Program-made: the position numbers and the translations under genes | Assembly (NCBI RefSeq): GCF_001613545.1 | Contig: NZ_BDCO01000002.1 | Span: 992,001-1,056,000, forward strand | Reading direction: 5' to 3' | From: Terrimicrobium sacchariphilum | GTDB taxonomy: Bacteria; Verrucomicrobiota; Verrucomicrobiia; Chthoniobacterales; Terrimicrobiaceae | DNA length: 64,000 nt | Shown: in pieces, positions 17,495-26,426 of the stretch | Layout of the letters: every line of letters begins with the position of its first letter | Numbering within the stretch: position 1 is the stretch's first letter | Notes under the pieces: model-generated | Seen by the model: only the letters and a program-made list of their open reading frames with translations | Told to the model about the DNA's origin: nothing | The model's database searches: none

Positions 17495-19123
17495 ATGACC
17501 GCTCGATGCGTCCTCCCCTTGGTCGTGGCCTTCGCTTGTCTCTGGCCCGGCGTGGCGGGGGCGTATAAGGTCGGGCGGGCGGTGCCGCTGGAGGGCGTGG
17601 CGGCGAAGGCGGATGTCATCTTCAAGGCCACGGCGGTGTCGGAGGCGCGCACGGACCAGGGCGGGTTTGAAAAGGTGCCGGGGTTTGCTCCGGTCGAGAC
17701 GCGGCTGCGCATGGTTTCCGTGCTGAAGGGCGACGTGCCAAAGGGCGAGGTCGGGTTCCTGCATTATGACGTGCAGGATGGGGAACTCTTTTGTGACTAC
17801 GAGCCGCAACATTACCGCCTCGTGCCGGGAAAGACGTATCTGGTCTTTGCCTTGCGGCAGGCGTGGAATGATCCGGCGCTGTTTCGCCAGATCTGGATGA
17901 GCCACACGGGGCTGAAGACCCAGGGCGAGCTGCTCTGCGCCGACGACCAGCCGCTCGCCTCGACCGATGTGCGGGAGATTTACTGGAAGGAACTGACAGG
18001 ATTGCTCCACAGCAGCGACCCGGCGGAGGTGGTGTATGCCATTGAGATGCTCGACAAGCTGGGCGGGGACGGCCGCGAGACCTACGACCAGCTCAAAGAG
18101 TTCCCGCGCGAGAAGGTGATCGACGCCGTGAAACCACTCATCACCAGCAAAGACCCTGCGATCGCCCGCGCCGCACTCATGGTCGTGGGCGGGGGAAATC
18201 CCTACATGACCGAGGAGCGCGCGGCCTTCTGGCTCGCGACGATCGGTGTGGAGACGCCGGGGCTTGGCCGCATGGACCCGGGGCTGAAGAACCCCGGCGC
18301 GGAGCGTTACGCCCAGGACCTGATCGCGCTGGCCGATGGCTCTGGACCGGAGGAAACCCGCGCCCTGGCCATTCTCGCCCTCGGCCTCACCCGCAACCCG
18401 GCAGTGCAGCCTGCGCTCGAGCGGTGGTTGACTGATCCGTCGCCGCGCGTGCGCGCTGCCGCCGTGGTGCTGCTGGCGGACTATCCCGCGATGGCGACCG
18501 GGCAAAGATTGCGCACCGCAGCCACCGATCCGGCAGCGGAGGTGCGGTCGGCAGCGGCGCGGGCGGTGGGTTTCGGTCAATACATCGACCATGCGGGACT
18601 GCTGGCGGATTTGCTGAAAGACCCCGACCGGAAGGTGCGGCACGATGCGTCGGTAAGCCTGCTTTCCTTCCCGCCGGAGAAAGAAAGCATCGCGGCGATC
18701 TTCCGCGCCAACCTCGGCACCGCGGAGTTTGCCCCGCTCTTCCTCCTCGCGCTGGCGGCGAAAGACCCCTCCCCCTATCGCGATGCGCTGGCGGACGTGG
18801 TGGTGAAGGAAATCTCGCCGACGAACTGGAGCGGCGGTCAGATCCCGTCCTACACCGCGCGGGCTCTCCTGCTGCGCGATCTGAAGGCGCAGTCGCCGGA
18901 GGACCTGCGCTCCGGGCGTTTTGACCATGCTCTCGATGCCTTAGGGACGTTCCGGAAGGGAGGCGGCAGTTCGCCGGTCGAGGTCTACGCGCTGTACTTT
19001 CAGAAGGGCCTCACCGACCGCGCCAAGGCCCTCCGCGCCCAAGCCACCGCCGAGGCAGGCTACGACATCGGCTCACAATTTGACGCCGCAGCCGCCCACC
19101 CCGATGCCTATCTCGGTAATTAG
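17495..19123 (+). CDS. Exported HEAT-repeat protein
   Basis: About 542 residues. A signal peptide (MTARCVLPLVVAFACLW) precedes a ~150-residue domain shared with the protein at 2303 (KADVIFKATAVSE...MVSVLKGDV...YLVFAL). The rest is alpha-helical with HEAT-type repeats, clearest in the DPSPRVRAAAVVLLADYP, DPAAEVRSAAARAVGFG and DPDRKVRHDASVSLLSF segments. HEAT arrays generally act as protein-binding scaffolds. Here it would be periplasmic or outer. The start at 17495 follows the Mrr gene by 57 bp. Confidence 0.75.
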   Translation: MTARCVLPLVVAFACLWPGVAGAYKVGRAVPLEGVAAKADVIFKATAVSEARTDQGGFEKVPGFAPVETRLRMVSVLKGDVPKGEVGFLHYDVQDGELFCDYEPQHYRLVPGKTYLVFALRQAWNDPALFRQIWMSHTGLKTQGELLCADDQPLASTDVREIYWKELTGLLHSSDPAEVVYAIEMLDKLGGDGRETYDQLKEFPREKVIDAVKPLITSKDPAIARAALMVVGGGNPYMTEERAAFWLATIGVETPGLGRMDPGLKNPGAERYAQDLIALADGSGPEETRALAILALGLTRNPAVQPALERWLTDPSPRVRAAAVVLLADYPAMATGQRLRTAATDPAAEVRSAAARAVGFGQYIDHAGLLADLLKDPDRKVRHDASVSLLSFPPEKESIAAIFRANLGTAEFAPLFLLALAAKDPSPYRDALADVVVKEISPTNWSGGQIPSYTARALLLRDLKAQSPEDLRSGRFDHALDALGTFRKGGGSSPVEVYALYFQKGLTDRAKALRAQATAEAGYDIGSQFDAAAAHPDAYLGN

Positions 19124-19231
19124 TGAACGCTTCCTTGAGTGGTGACGGCGGGCGCGGATTTGCTGAAAGACTTGACTAGAAGGTACGATCGTATGCATCG
19201 ATGAGCCAGCCATTGGCGATGGCTGCGAATG

Positions 19232-19268
19232 GGCTGGGCATTTGCTCGGGGCACGCTAAGCTTGCGCG
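19232..19268 (+). promoter_or_regulatory. Duplicated upstream segment, copy 1
   Basis: About 37 bp including GCTCGGGGCACGCTAAGCTT, nearly identical to 19908-19944 upstream of the paralogue. Both stop at the ATG. It probably carries the leader, and perhaps the promoter, duplicated along with the gene. Confidence 0.5.
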
Positions 19269-19880
19269 ATGAAGCTCCCCCTTTTGCTTAGTCTCCTGTG
19301 TGTCGTGACCGCGAGTGTGTGGGCGGATCAGCCGCGGAACGTGGTGAAGCCGCCGACCATCGTGAAGGTGTCGATCATGTCGGGGAAGACCAATGTTGCC
19401 GGTTTTGAGGTGAGGGCGGACGGTCTGAAGGCGACGACGGGCTGCTCGACGTGTGCTACTTTTTCCGCGCAGCGGGATCGCTTGGTGCCGACGGGTTGGG
19501 ATCTGCCAATGAAAGTGCGCGGCAGCGATGGACAAGTCCATTATGTCCCGGCGACGCCCTCATTCTTTGACCGCCGCCCGCTCGGCCTCACGGTGAATGC
19601 CGTTGCGACGCTAAAAAATGGACTCATAGTGCTCGATTGCGAAATCACGCAGTCTGAGGGGCGAAATCTGGCGACCCTCTACGGCGAGGGTGTCGATCGG
19701 ATGGATGCCGAAGATGGCCGGGTGGTAAAGTTTCGCAAGTTGAAGGGTGATGCAGGCACGGTAACAAGCGTGACGTCTTTCCAGCTCTATGCCAGGCCGG
19801 GCAAGACCTACACGATCCCCGTGCTCTTCGGCGGCAAGACGGTGAACTGGCGGGTGACATGCACGCTCGTGGAACCGTGA
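19269..19880 (+). CDS. Exported protein, tandem paralogue 1
   Basis: 203 residues with signal peptide MKLPLLLSLLCVVTASVWA. It is similar over its whole length to the next gene (196 residues): shared PRNVVKPPTIVKVSIMSGK, RPLGLTV, GLIVLDCEITQSEGR and PGKTYTIPVLFGGKTVNWRV. The EITQSEGR stretch recalls strands in secretin-type proteins, but the rest does not. It has an extra CSTC motif (Cys pair) lacking in the paralogue. Function unknown. Confidence 0.7.
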   Translation: MKLPLLLSLLCVVTASVWADQPRNVVKPPTIVKVSIMSGKTNVAGFEVRADGLKATTGCSTCATFSAQRDRLVPTGWDLPMKVRGSDGQVHYVPATPSFFDRRPLGLTVNAVATLKNGLIVLDCEITQSEGRNLATLYGEGVDRMDAEDGRVVKFRKLKGDAGTVTSVTSFQLYARPGKTYTIPVLFGGKTVNWRVTCTLVEP

Positions 19881-19907
19881 GCCCCCCTTTGGAGGGGCGG
19901 ACAAATC

Positions 19908-19944
19908 GGCTGGGCTTTTGCTCGGGGCACGCTAAGCTTGCGCG
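19908..19944 (+). promoter_or_regulatory. Duplicated upstream segment, copy 2
   Basis: Second copy of the segment at 19232-19268, again ending immediately before the ATG. Confidence 0.5.
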
Positions 19945-20535
19945 ATGAAGTTTCCCCTTTTGCTTAGCCTCCTGTGTGTCGTGGCCGCGAGTGTGTGGGC
20001 AGGTCAGCCTCGGAATGTGGTGAAGCCGCCGACCATCGTGAAGGTGTCGATGATGTCGGGGAAGAGTAGTATTGCCGAGCTGGAAATGAGGGCAAACCGC
20101 CCGGACGTAGCAACCTTTTCCGTGCAGCGGGACCGTATGGTGCCGACGGAGTGGGAACTGCCGAGGAAATCGCGCGGCAGCGATGGTGGAGTCTACTATA
20201 GTGGGGCGACGCCCATGGCGTTTGAGGCGCGCCCGCTCGGCCTCACGGTGAAGGTGGTCGCGGCGCTGGAAAAGGGGCTCGTGGTGCTCAATTGCGAAAT
20301 CTCGCAGTCGGAGGGCCGGAAGCTGCCGACCATCTACGGCGAGGGTATCGACCGGGTGGATACCGGGGATGGCCGGGTGGTGAAGTTTCGCCAGGGGGCC
20401 TATGAGTCGGGCACGGTGACGAGCGAGACGACGTTCCAGCTCTATGCCAAGCCGGGCAAGACCTACACGATCCCCGTGCTCTTCGGCGGCAAGACGGTGA
20501 ACTGGCGGGTGACGTGCTCTGTGGTTGAGCCGTGA
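19945..20535 (+). CDS. Exported protein, tandem paralogue 2
   Basis: 196 residues with signal peptide MKFPLLLSLLCVVAASVWA. The closest relative in the window is the preceding gene. The C-terminal ~25 residues are almost identical, while the middle has diverged. The conserved 5' segment, start and C-terminus point to a fairly recent tandem duplication. Function unknown. Confidence 0.7.
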   Translation: MKFPLLLSLLCVVAASVWAGQPRNVVKPPTIVKVSMMSGKSSIAELEMRANRPDVATFSVQRDRMVPTEWELPRKSRGSDGGVYYSGATPMAFEARPLGLTVKVVAALEKGLVVLNCEISQSEGRKLPTIYGEGIDRVDTGDGRVVKFRQGAYESGTVTSETTFQLYAKPGKTYTIPVLFGGKTVNWRVTCSVVEP

Positions 20536-20598
20536 GCCGCGAATCCGCTTTTTCCAGGCGCGGGATTTGCTAAGTATTCGCTCAATATCATACTGGCG

Positions 20599-20877
20599 AT
20601 GCAAACTTTTGGAATCAATGAGCTGGGTGCGGTTTACAGCCTCCTTTTCATTCCGTACCTGATCCTGCACCTGGTCTTTACCTTTGCCGTGCTGGCGGAT
20701 GCGCGGGCGCAGCGCGAGGCGGGGTCGGGATTGTTTCTCTTCGGGCCGTTCGTGTGGTCGATGGTGGCGCTGTTCTTCGGCCTGCTCGGCGTGGTGGTGT
20801 ACTGGGGCATTCATCATTCCTCACTGCGCTCACCCGTCCCGCCCGTGCGGCGCTCGCGGGAGCCGGAGGAGGTTTAG
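20599..20877 (+). CDS. Small membrane protein
   Basis: 92 residues with two membrane helices (YSLLFIPYLILHLVFTFAVL and WSMVALFFGLLGVVVYWGI) and a basic, proline-containing tail. No family assigned. Only 7 bp separate its stop from the HNH gene start, so they are probably co-transcribed. Confidence 0.6.
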   Translation: MQTFGINELGAVYSLLFIPYLILHLVFTFAVLADARAQREAGSGLFLFGPFVWSMVALFFGLLGVVVYWGIHHSSLRSPVPPVRRSREPEEV

Positions 20878-20884
20878 CTGGATC

Positions 20885-21493
20885 ATGCACTCCCCCTTTG
20901 CCAGAAATGCGGCGGCGACTGCCGTGCGCGCCTATCTCGCCGAGATCGGATCGGTATACCTCGGGAAGGTCTATGACCCGAAGAATGACGGTGTCAGCGA
21001 AGACGCCTGGACGATAACGATGGATCACTTTCGGCAGCGTTGCGCGTACTGCAACCGTGAGGGCAAGTCCTTGCCAAAGGGGGTGAAACTCACCCGCGAG
21101 CATCTGATCGAAACAAACCAATGGCAGTGCGGACTTCATCATCCGGCCAATGTCATACCCGCCTGTTCCCAATGCAATGTCTCGCGGGACCGCTCCGAGG
21201 ATGGGTCACGTGTGAGCTGGGAGGAGCATTTGCAAAACCTCGGAAAGAGGCATGGATGGACGCCTGCGACGGTGGAGAAGCGCCGGCTGCATATCCGGAA
21301 ATTTGTCGAGCAGGGTGGGTATCCCGACATCACTGACGCGGAAATGGCCTACCTGCAAACAACCTCGCAAAAACTTTACCGGGATGTGCTCGCCCTCTGC
21401 GTGGCTGGCAGGCGGGTTATGTCGCCATTCGTGGCGAGGACGCCGTGCGGATCACGCCTGCGCCTGCCGCAAAAAAGCCTGCCAAGCTTCTGA
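20885..21493 (+). CDS. HNH endonuclease-domain protein
   Basis: 202 residues. It carries a zinc-knuckle HNH motif: CAYC (53-56), REHLIE with His73, then HHPANVIPACSQCN (85-98), which provides Asn89 and the second Cys pair. HNH proteins of this size nick or cut DNA. No partner methylase or anti-phage gene is adjacent, so the role is open. The ATG at 20885 is chosen because an upstream extension overlaps the membrane gene in another frame. Confidence 0.8.
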   Translation: MHSPFARNAAATAVRAYLAEIGSVYLGKVYDPKNDGVSEDAWTITMDHFRQRCAYCNREGKSLPKGVKLTREHLIETNQWQCGLHHPANVIPACSQCNVSRDRSEDGSRVSWEEHLQNLGKRHGWTPATVEKRRLHIRKFVEQGGYPDITDAEMAYLQTTSQKLYRDVLALCVAGRRVMSPFVARTPCGSRLRLPQKSLPSF

Positions 21494-21517
21494 AGGGAAA
21501 AAGGTAATACCGTGAGA

Positions 21518-21949
21518 ATGGCATCCATAACCGTCGCGCTGGTCATGCTTGTCTGCACCCTCGTGCTGACGGCTTGCTCGCGGCCTGCGGCGGGGGAGGC
21601 CCCGCAGGTTGGGAATGGCGACCCGGAGGGACTCGCCTTCACCGTCTCGGTTACTCCCTCCCCGATCGATAACGCCACGACGCGCTACACGGATTTTTCC
21701 TATCACATCCGCCCGGTGGGTGCGGTGGAGTACATGGTCTTTGCCCCGGCGAAGGTCGAGCCGACGAAAGACCGCAGCGTCCTCGTGACTTTTGAGGTGA
21801 CGCTGTCGTCGGTGAAGGCCAATCAACTCTACGAGTCGTTCCATGCCTGGAAGGTCGATGGCCGGGAGGAAATCTCGAACTGCCCGACGGAGGCCTTGAT
21901 CGGCGATGTCGTGGACGGTCGTCTGCCCGGCAGCACGCACTGCCGCTGA
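21518..21949 (+). CDS. Putative lipoprotein
   Basis: 143 residues. The signal peptide ends in the lipobox LTAC, followed by a small strand-rich domain (FTVSVTPSPIDN, FSYHIRPVGAVEYMVF, VLVTFEVTLSSV). A GTG at 21512 could be used instead. No known family. The 227 bp that follow contain no gene. Confidence 0.6.
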   Translation: MASITVALVMLVCTLVLTACSRPAAGEAPQVGNGDPEGLAFTVSVTPSPIDNATTRYTDFSYHIRPVGAVEYMVFAPAKVEPTKDRSVLVTFEVTLSSVKANQLYESFHAWKVDGREEISNCPTEALIGDVVDGRLPGSTHCR

Positions 21950-22113
21950 CCCCGCGTGGGCGAGGCGCTGGCCCGGGCACCGGACGACGGTGCGTAAACG
22001 GGGGCACAGCGGCTTTGAATTGACAGCATCCCGGCCAGTCTCCCCCCTCCCGCCTGGGGCGATGGTGTGAGGTTTTTCTGCCCGTGAGATTTCTCTTTAC
22101 GGGGAAACAGTAA

Positions 22114-22150
22114 AGATATATCAAGAAACTTACATCGATACAAAATCGAT
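22114..22150 (+). promoter_or_regulatory. Shared upstream motif of PEP-CTERM gene, copy 1
   Basis: AGATATATC followed by a GAA-containing spacer and CATCGATACAAAATCG, ending 26 bp before the ATG at 22177. A closely similar string precedes the paralogue (24021-24054). The surrounding DNA is GC-rich, so this AT-rich conserved patch stands out. Whether it is a promoter or an operator is unknown. Confidence 0.45.
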
Positions 22151-22176
22151 AGCGTTTTCGAAATATCACCTCCCCT

Positions 22177-23847
22177 ATGAAGAAATCCACCTTTGCAACT
22201 TTGCTATTGGCGGGGGCCTCGAGCCTGCCGCTCTCCGCTGCCGACCTGACGTGGGGCGGCACATCGGCGCTGAATACCTGGAGCCCGACTGCGAGCGGCT
22301 CGACCGCGCCGTGGAGCGACGGTGTGACGAGCTACGATCATTGGCTGGGCGACACGTATACGGCGGTGTTTGGCACCTCCACGCAAAAGGCGGTCTCGGT
22401 CGATACGGGCGTCGGGGCCTATGGGCTGGTTTTCAAGCAGAGCGGCTATTCCTTTACCACCAACGCGATCACCCTGGGTACCGGCGGTGTGGATGCATCG
22501 GCGCTGACCTCGGGTGCCACGGCGCTCGGCTCCGTGACGCTCTCGGCGGCGCAGACCTGGAGGCTGGGTGGCGGATCGAGCCTCTCGGGAACCGTCACCA
22601 ATGCGGGGAACGCTCTCACGATGGATGTCGCGTCGGGATCGACCACTCTTGGGGCCTTGATCAGCGGCACCGGTGGGCTGGTCAAGACCGGGGCAGGAAA
22701 TCTTAACATCAATACGGTGAGCAGTTTCTCGGGCGATGTTGATATCCAGGCCGGCAAGGTCACGATCGCCGCATCGAATTCCGGAACCTCGAGCGCGGTC
22801 GGGCAGGCGAGCAGCTCGAGGACAATCACGGTGGGCTCGGGCGCGACGCTGGATGGCACGAGCAACAACTGGTTCGGCGGGTACCATGTGGCATCGTCTT
22901 CCCTGCCCACGATCACGGTGAACGGCGGCACGCTCTCCACGTCGAACTACACAGCCATCGGCAACCTGAATCTCAATGGTGCCACGGTGTCGAACCGGAG
23001 TGCGGGCGGCACGGGCTGGCAAGGGTTTGCCCTGCGCGGCACGGTGACGGTGGGAGGCTCGGCCGCCTCGACGATCTCCTCGACAGGCTCGGGAGCATCG
23101 ACCTACGGATATCACCTCGCGGCGAATACGGTTTTCAATGTGGCCGACGCCACGGGATCATCGGCGGCTGACCTGACGATCTCCGCCGCCCTGCGCAATC
23201 AGGGCTCGGATTTCGACAGTGGCGCGGGCGGCCTGACGAAATCCGGCGCGGGCACGATGGAGTTGAGCGGGGCAAATACCTACACGGGCGCGACGGCGGT
23301 GAGCGCGGGTACGCTGCTCATCAATGGCTCGACCTCGACCGGCGCGGTGAGCGTGGCCTCGGGCGGACGGCTCGGCGGCACGGGTACGATCGGCGGTGCG
23401 ACGACAGTGGCTGGCGGCGGCACGCTGCTGGCCGGAGCGGGCAGCGCCTCGGGCAGTCTCACGATTGCCAACGGCCTGACTCTCGGTGACAACTCAAAGA
23501 TCGAGCTAACGCTCGGGGCGGGGCTGACGAACTCCAGCCTCATCCGCACGAGCGGTGCGTGGGTCTTCGATGCCGACCAGCTCTTTGTCATCAGCGGGTC
23601 AAACTTTACGATCGGCACGTACCAGAATGTCATCTCCGGCCTGACGGGTTCGGAGAGCGGACTGGGCACGATTGGCACCTGGGCCATCGCTGGCGGTACG
23701 GTACAGGGCACCTTCTCCTATGACGGCTCGGGCGGCGTGGATCTCCAGATCACAGCCGTGCCAGAGCCCGGCACCTGGGCGCTGGCCGCACTCGGCGGCA
23801 TGCTGGTGATGATCGTCTCCCGTCGTCGCAAGGCCGCCAGGGATTAA
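22177..23847 (+). CDS. PATR-repeat PEP-CTERM protein, tandem paralogue 1
   Basis: 556 residues. A signal peptide (MKKSTFATLLLAGASSLPLS) precedes a long beta-helix-like passenger with PATR-type repeats such as LVKTGAGNLNI and TKSGAGTMELSGANTYTG, then SAGTLLING. It ends in a PEP-CTERM tail: VPEPGTWALAALGGMLVMIV plus RRRKAARD. It is predicted to be exported, cleaved by an exosortase and surface-displayed. No beta-barrel translocator is present, so it is not a true autotransporter. A duplicate gene follows directly. Confidence 0.85.
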   Translation: MKKSTFATLLLAGASSLPLSAADLTWGGTSALNTWSPTASGSTAPWSDGVTSYDHWLGDTYTAVFGTSTQKAVSVDTGVGAYGLVFKQSGYSFTTNAITLGTGGVDASALTSGATALGSVTLSAAQTWRLGGGSSLSGTVTNAGNALTMDVASGSTTLGALISGTGGLVKTGAGNLNINTVSSFSGDVDIQAGKVTIAASNSGTSSAVGQASSSRTITVGSGATLDGTSNNWFGGYHVASSSLPTITVNGGTLSTSNYTAIGNLNLNGATVSNRSAGGTGWQGFALRGTVTVGGSAASTISSTGSGASTYGYHLAANTVFNVADATGSSAADLTISAALRNQGSDFDSGAGGLTKSGAGTMELSGANTYTGATAVSAGTLLINGSTSTGAVSVASGGRLGGTGTIGGATTVAGGGTLLAGAGSASGSLTIANGLTLGDNSKIELTLGAGLTNSSLIRTSGAWVFDADQLFVISGSNFTIGTYQNVISGLTGSESGLGTIGTWAIAGGTVQGTFSYDGSGGVDLQITAVPEPGTWALAALGGMLVMIVSRRRKAARD

Positions 23848-23881
23848 GACTTTCTCGCAAGAGGAAATAGAAAGCGTGAGG

Positions 23882-23913
23882 AAGCCCGCCCTGTCAAACG
23901 GGGCGGGCTTTTT
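23882..23913 (+). terminator. Rho-independent terminator
   Basis: Perfect 10-bp stem AAGCCCGCCC/GGGCGGGCTT with a 9-nt loop and a T tract, 34 bp after the stop at 23847. It is nearly identical to the terminator after the paralogue at 25905. Confidence 0.9.
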
Positions 23914-24020
23914 CGTGTCCAGTGGACCTGTCGGAAAGGACACGCTCCGCGCGCCGCCGGATCGGAGATCGCGACCCCAGCGACGGGTGAGGTGAGATTC
24001 TGCTTTACTTAAAAAATGAG

Positions 24021-24054
24021 AGATGTATCTCGAATGTTAAATCGATACAAATCG
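24021..24054 (+). promoter_or_regulatory. Shared upstream motif of PEP-CTERM gene, copy 2
   Basis: AGATGTATC, a GAA-containing spacer, then AATCGATACAAATCG. It matches 22114-22150 with one deletion and a few changes. Here the motif runs right up to the GTG start at 24054, so its distance from translation differs from copy 1. Confidence 0.45.
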
Positions 24055-25868
24055 TGAATCCGGCCCCCCACTCCCGTCGACTCTCCCTCGCAGGAAACTC
24101 CACGCTCGCGGCTTTGCTCCTCGGTGCAACCTGTCTCCCTGCCCTCGCTGAGGACTGGACCTGGAACGCCAGCACCACGAGCAATGTCTGGCGCACCACG
24201 GCGGGTTCCGCGACAAATCGCGCCTCGTGGACGTACGGTGCTGCGACCAATCTGGCGTGGCTGACCAATGCCAACGGCGCGGGAAACAATAACGCCGTTT
24301 TTTCGGCGGCGGGCGGATACACCATCCTGGTCAGCGCGGATCTGAGCGGTACCAACGATGCGACCAACATCTATGCCAACGGACTCATCTTTACCGCGGC
24401 GGAGTACACCTTTACCTCCAACAACATCCGCCTGGGAGCGGGAGGAGTCGATACTACGGCGCTGAGCAGCGGAACGATCACCTTTGGCGATACGGGAACG
24501 AATGGCGGAGGGCTTTATTTCACGGCGGCGCAGACGTGGAAGCTGGGCGCGGGCACCACGATCGTCGCCAACAACTGGTACCAGGGAAATCCGGTGACCC
24601 GTATCAATAACAACGGCTACAACCTCACGCTGAACAGCGCCTCGGGATCGACGGCGGTGAATGCCACGCTCGGCGGCTCGGGCGGTCTGGTGAAGACCGG
24701 CGCGGGGAATGTGACGCTCGGCAGCGGCACGGCCAACTTTACCGGCAATGTGGATGTGCAGCAGGGCACGCTGACCGTCGCCGCGAGCGCCACGGGGAAT
24801 ACCGGCGACCGCACGGCGTTTGGCCAGACGAACGCAGGGGCAAAGACGATCACGGTGGCCTCGGGCGCGACGCTCGCCGGGACGGTCAACGACTGGTTTG
24901 GCAATGCCACGGCGACCGTGTTGCCCACGATCACGGTGAATGGCGGCAGCCTGACCACGAGCGCCTATACGACGCTTGGCGGCCTGAATCTCAACGGCGC
25001 GAGCGTGAGCAGCAGCTCGGCGGGCACCGCTTCCTACCAGGGATTTGCCTTTCGCGGTACGGTGACGGTGGGCGGTTCCTCGGCCTCGACGATTTCCTCC
25101 ACCTCCTCCGGAGCGTCCACCTACGGGTATCATCTCGGGGCGAACACGGAATTCAACGTCGCCGATGCGACTGGCTCCTCCGCCGCCGACCTCACAGTCT
25201 CGGCTGCGCTGCGCAACCAGAGCGCGGGCTTTTCCAGCGCCGCAGGCGGGCTGACGAAGACAGGCGCGGGCACGATGGTGCTGGGCGGGGCGAGTACCTA
25301 CACCGGCGCGACAGCGGTGAGCGCAGGCACGCTGCTCGTCAACGGCTCGACGACGGGTTCCGCCGTATCGGTGGCATCGGGCGCAAAGCTCGGCGGCACG
25401 GGCACGGTCACGGGCGCGGTATCTGTCGCAGGCGGCGGCAGCGTGGTCGGCGGCGCAGGCGCGGCAGCCTCGGGCAGCCTCTCGATCGCGGGCAACCTGA
25501 GCCTGCTCGACAATTCCAAGATCGAGCTCGCCCTCGGTCCCGGCCTGAGCCACTCCAGCCTCGCCCGCACCAGCGGCACCTGGGCCTTCGATGCCGATCA
25601 GCTCTTTGTTTTCACCGGCACGGGTTTCACCACCGGGACGTACCAGAATATCATCTCCGGCCTCACGGGTACGGAGTCGGGCCTGAGCACGATCGGCTCG
25701 TGGACGATCTCGGGTGGTCAGGTGCAGGGCACCTTCTCCTATGACGGCTCGGGCGGCGTGGATCTTCAGGTCACCGCGGTCCCGGAACCCGGCACCTGGG
25801 TGCTCGCCGCGCTCGGCGGCATGCTGGTGATGATCGTCACCCGCCGTCGCAAAGCCGCGCAGGAATAA
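24054..25868 (+). CDS. PATR-repeat PEP-CTERM protein, tandem paralogue 2
   Basis: 604 residues from a GTG. No in-frame ATG lies between this codon and the signal-peptide core (STLAALLLGATCLPALA). It is homologous along its length to the previous gene, with near-identical C-terminal halves (PATR repeats TKTGAGTMVLGGASTYTG, SAGTLLVNG) and PEP-CTERM tail VPEPGTWVLAALGGMLVMIV. The N-terminal third is more diverged. It has its own copy of the terminator. Confidence 0.85.
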   Translation: MNPAPHSRRLSLAGNSTLAALLLGATCLPALAEDWTWNASTTSNVWRTTAGSATNRASWTYGAATNLAWLTNANGAGNNNAVFSAAGGYTILVSADLSGTNDATNIYANGLIFTAAEYTFTSNNIRLGAGGVDTTALSSGTITFGDTGTNGGGLYFTAAQTWKLGAGTTIVANNWYQGNPVTRINNNGYNLTLNSASGSTAVNATLGGSGGLVKTGAGNVTLGSGTANFTGNVDVQQGTLTVAASATGNTGDRTAFGQTNAGAKTITVASGATLAGTVNDWFGNATATVLPTITVNGGSLTTSAYTTLGGLNLNGASVSSSSAGTASYQGFAFRGTVTVGGSSASTISSTSSGASTYGYHLGANTEFNVADATGSSAADLTVSAALRNQSAGFSSAAGGLTKTGAGTMVLGGASTYTGATAVSAGTLLVNGSTTGSAVSVASGAKLGGTGTVTGAVSVAGGGSVVGGAGAAASGSLSIAGNLSLLDNSKIELALGPGLSHSSLARTSGTWAFDADQLFVFTGTGFTTGTYQNIISGLTGTESGLSTIGSWTISGGQVQGTFSYDGSGGVDLQVTAVPEPGTWVLAALGGMLVMIVTRRRKAAQE

Positions 25869-25904
25869 GCAGACTTTCTCGCAAGAGGAATAAAAAGCAT
25901 GAGG

Positions 25905-25936
25905 AAGCCCGCCCTGTCAAAGGGGCGGGCTTTTTC
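25905..25936 (+). terminator. Rho-independent terminator (duplicate)
   Basis: Stem AAGCCCGCCC/GGGCGGGCTT with a short loop and T tract. The 3' flank from the stop codon through the terminator matches that of the paralogue at 23848-23913. Confidence 0.9.
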
Positions 25937-25962
25937 GTGAAACCGGGAAGTCGGGAAAGACT

Positions 25963-26300
25963 GGTTTTTACAGAAGGTCGCGAAGGACACAAAGGCCAAG
26001 GCGGGAAGTCAAACAAAAGGAAGCGAAGGGTGGAGCGCACAACGCACCGGGAGTCCGTCGGAGAGAGCCGCATTTGTGGCTTTCTGTAAAAGGATCGGAA
26101 AAAGTTCGGGCCGACGAGTTCCGTGTCGTGCCGTCACACGAGCGAAAGGCGCAACCCTTCGTTTCTTTTGCTGCCTTCTGTAAAGCAACATGTATGTCCT
26201 GCTCCGCGAGCACGGCGGGCGTAGGGAGTCGCGGCGCACCGCGATCCTGTCGGATGGCCAGCCCTTTGTGTCCTTTGCGACCTTCTGTAAAATCCTGTTC
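25963..26300. repeat. Inverted pair of ~150-bp-repeat fragments
   Basis: A plus-oriented fragment at about 25968-26033 (ACAGAAGGTCGCGAAGGACA type) faces minus-oriented fragments at about 26158-26185 and 26255-26297 (CCTTTGTGTCCTTTGCGACC type). These fill the gap between the terminator at 25905 and the gene ending at 26427. No gene is seen here. Confidence 0.7.
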
Positions 26301-26426
26301 CGTCCCAGTCGCTACTCAATGGTGAGGACGGTGATGGAGAGGGTCGGGCAGGAGATCGTGCCGGTCTTGTTTTGATTGAGGATCTGGGAGGAGCGGGAGG
26401 AAAAATGCGGCGAGGATGGCGTTTTT

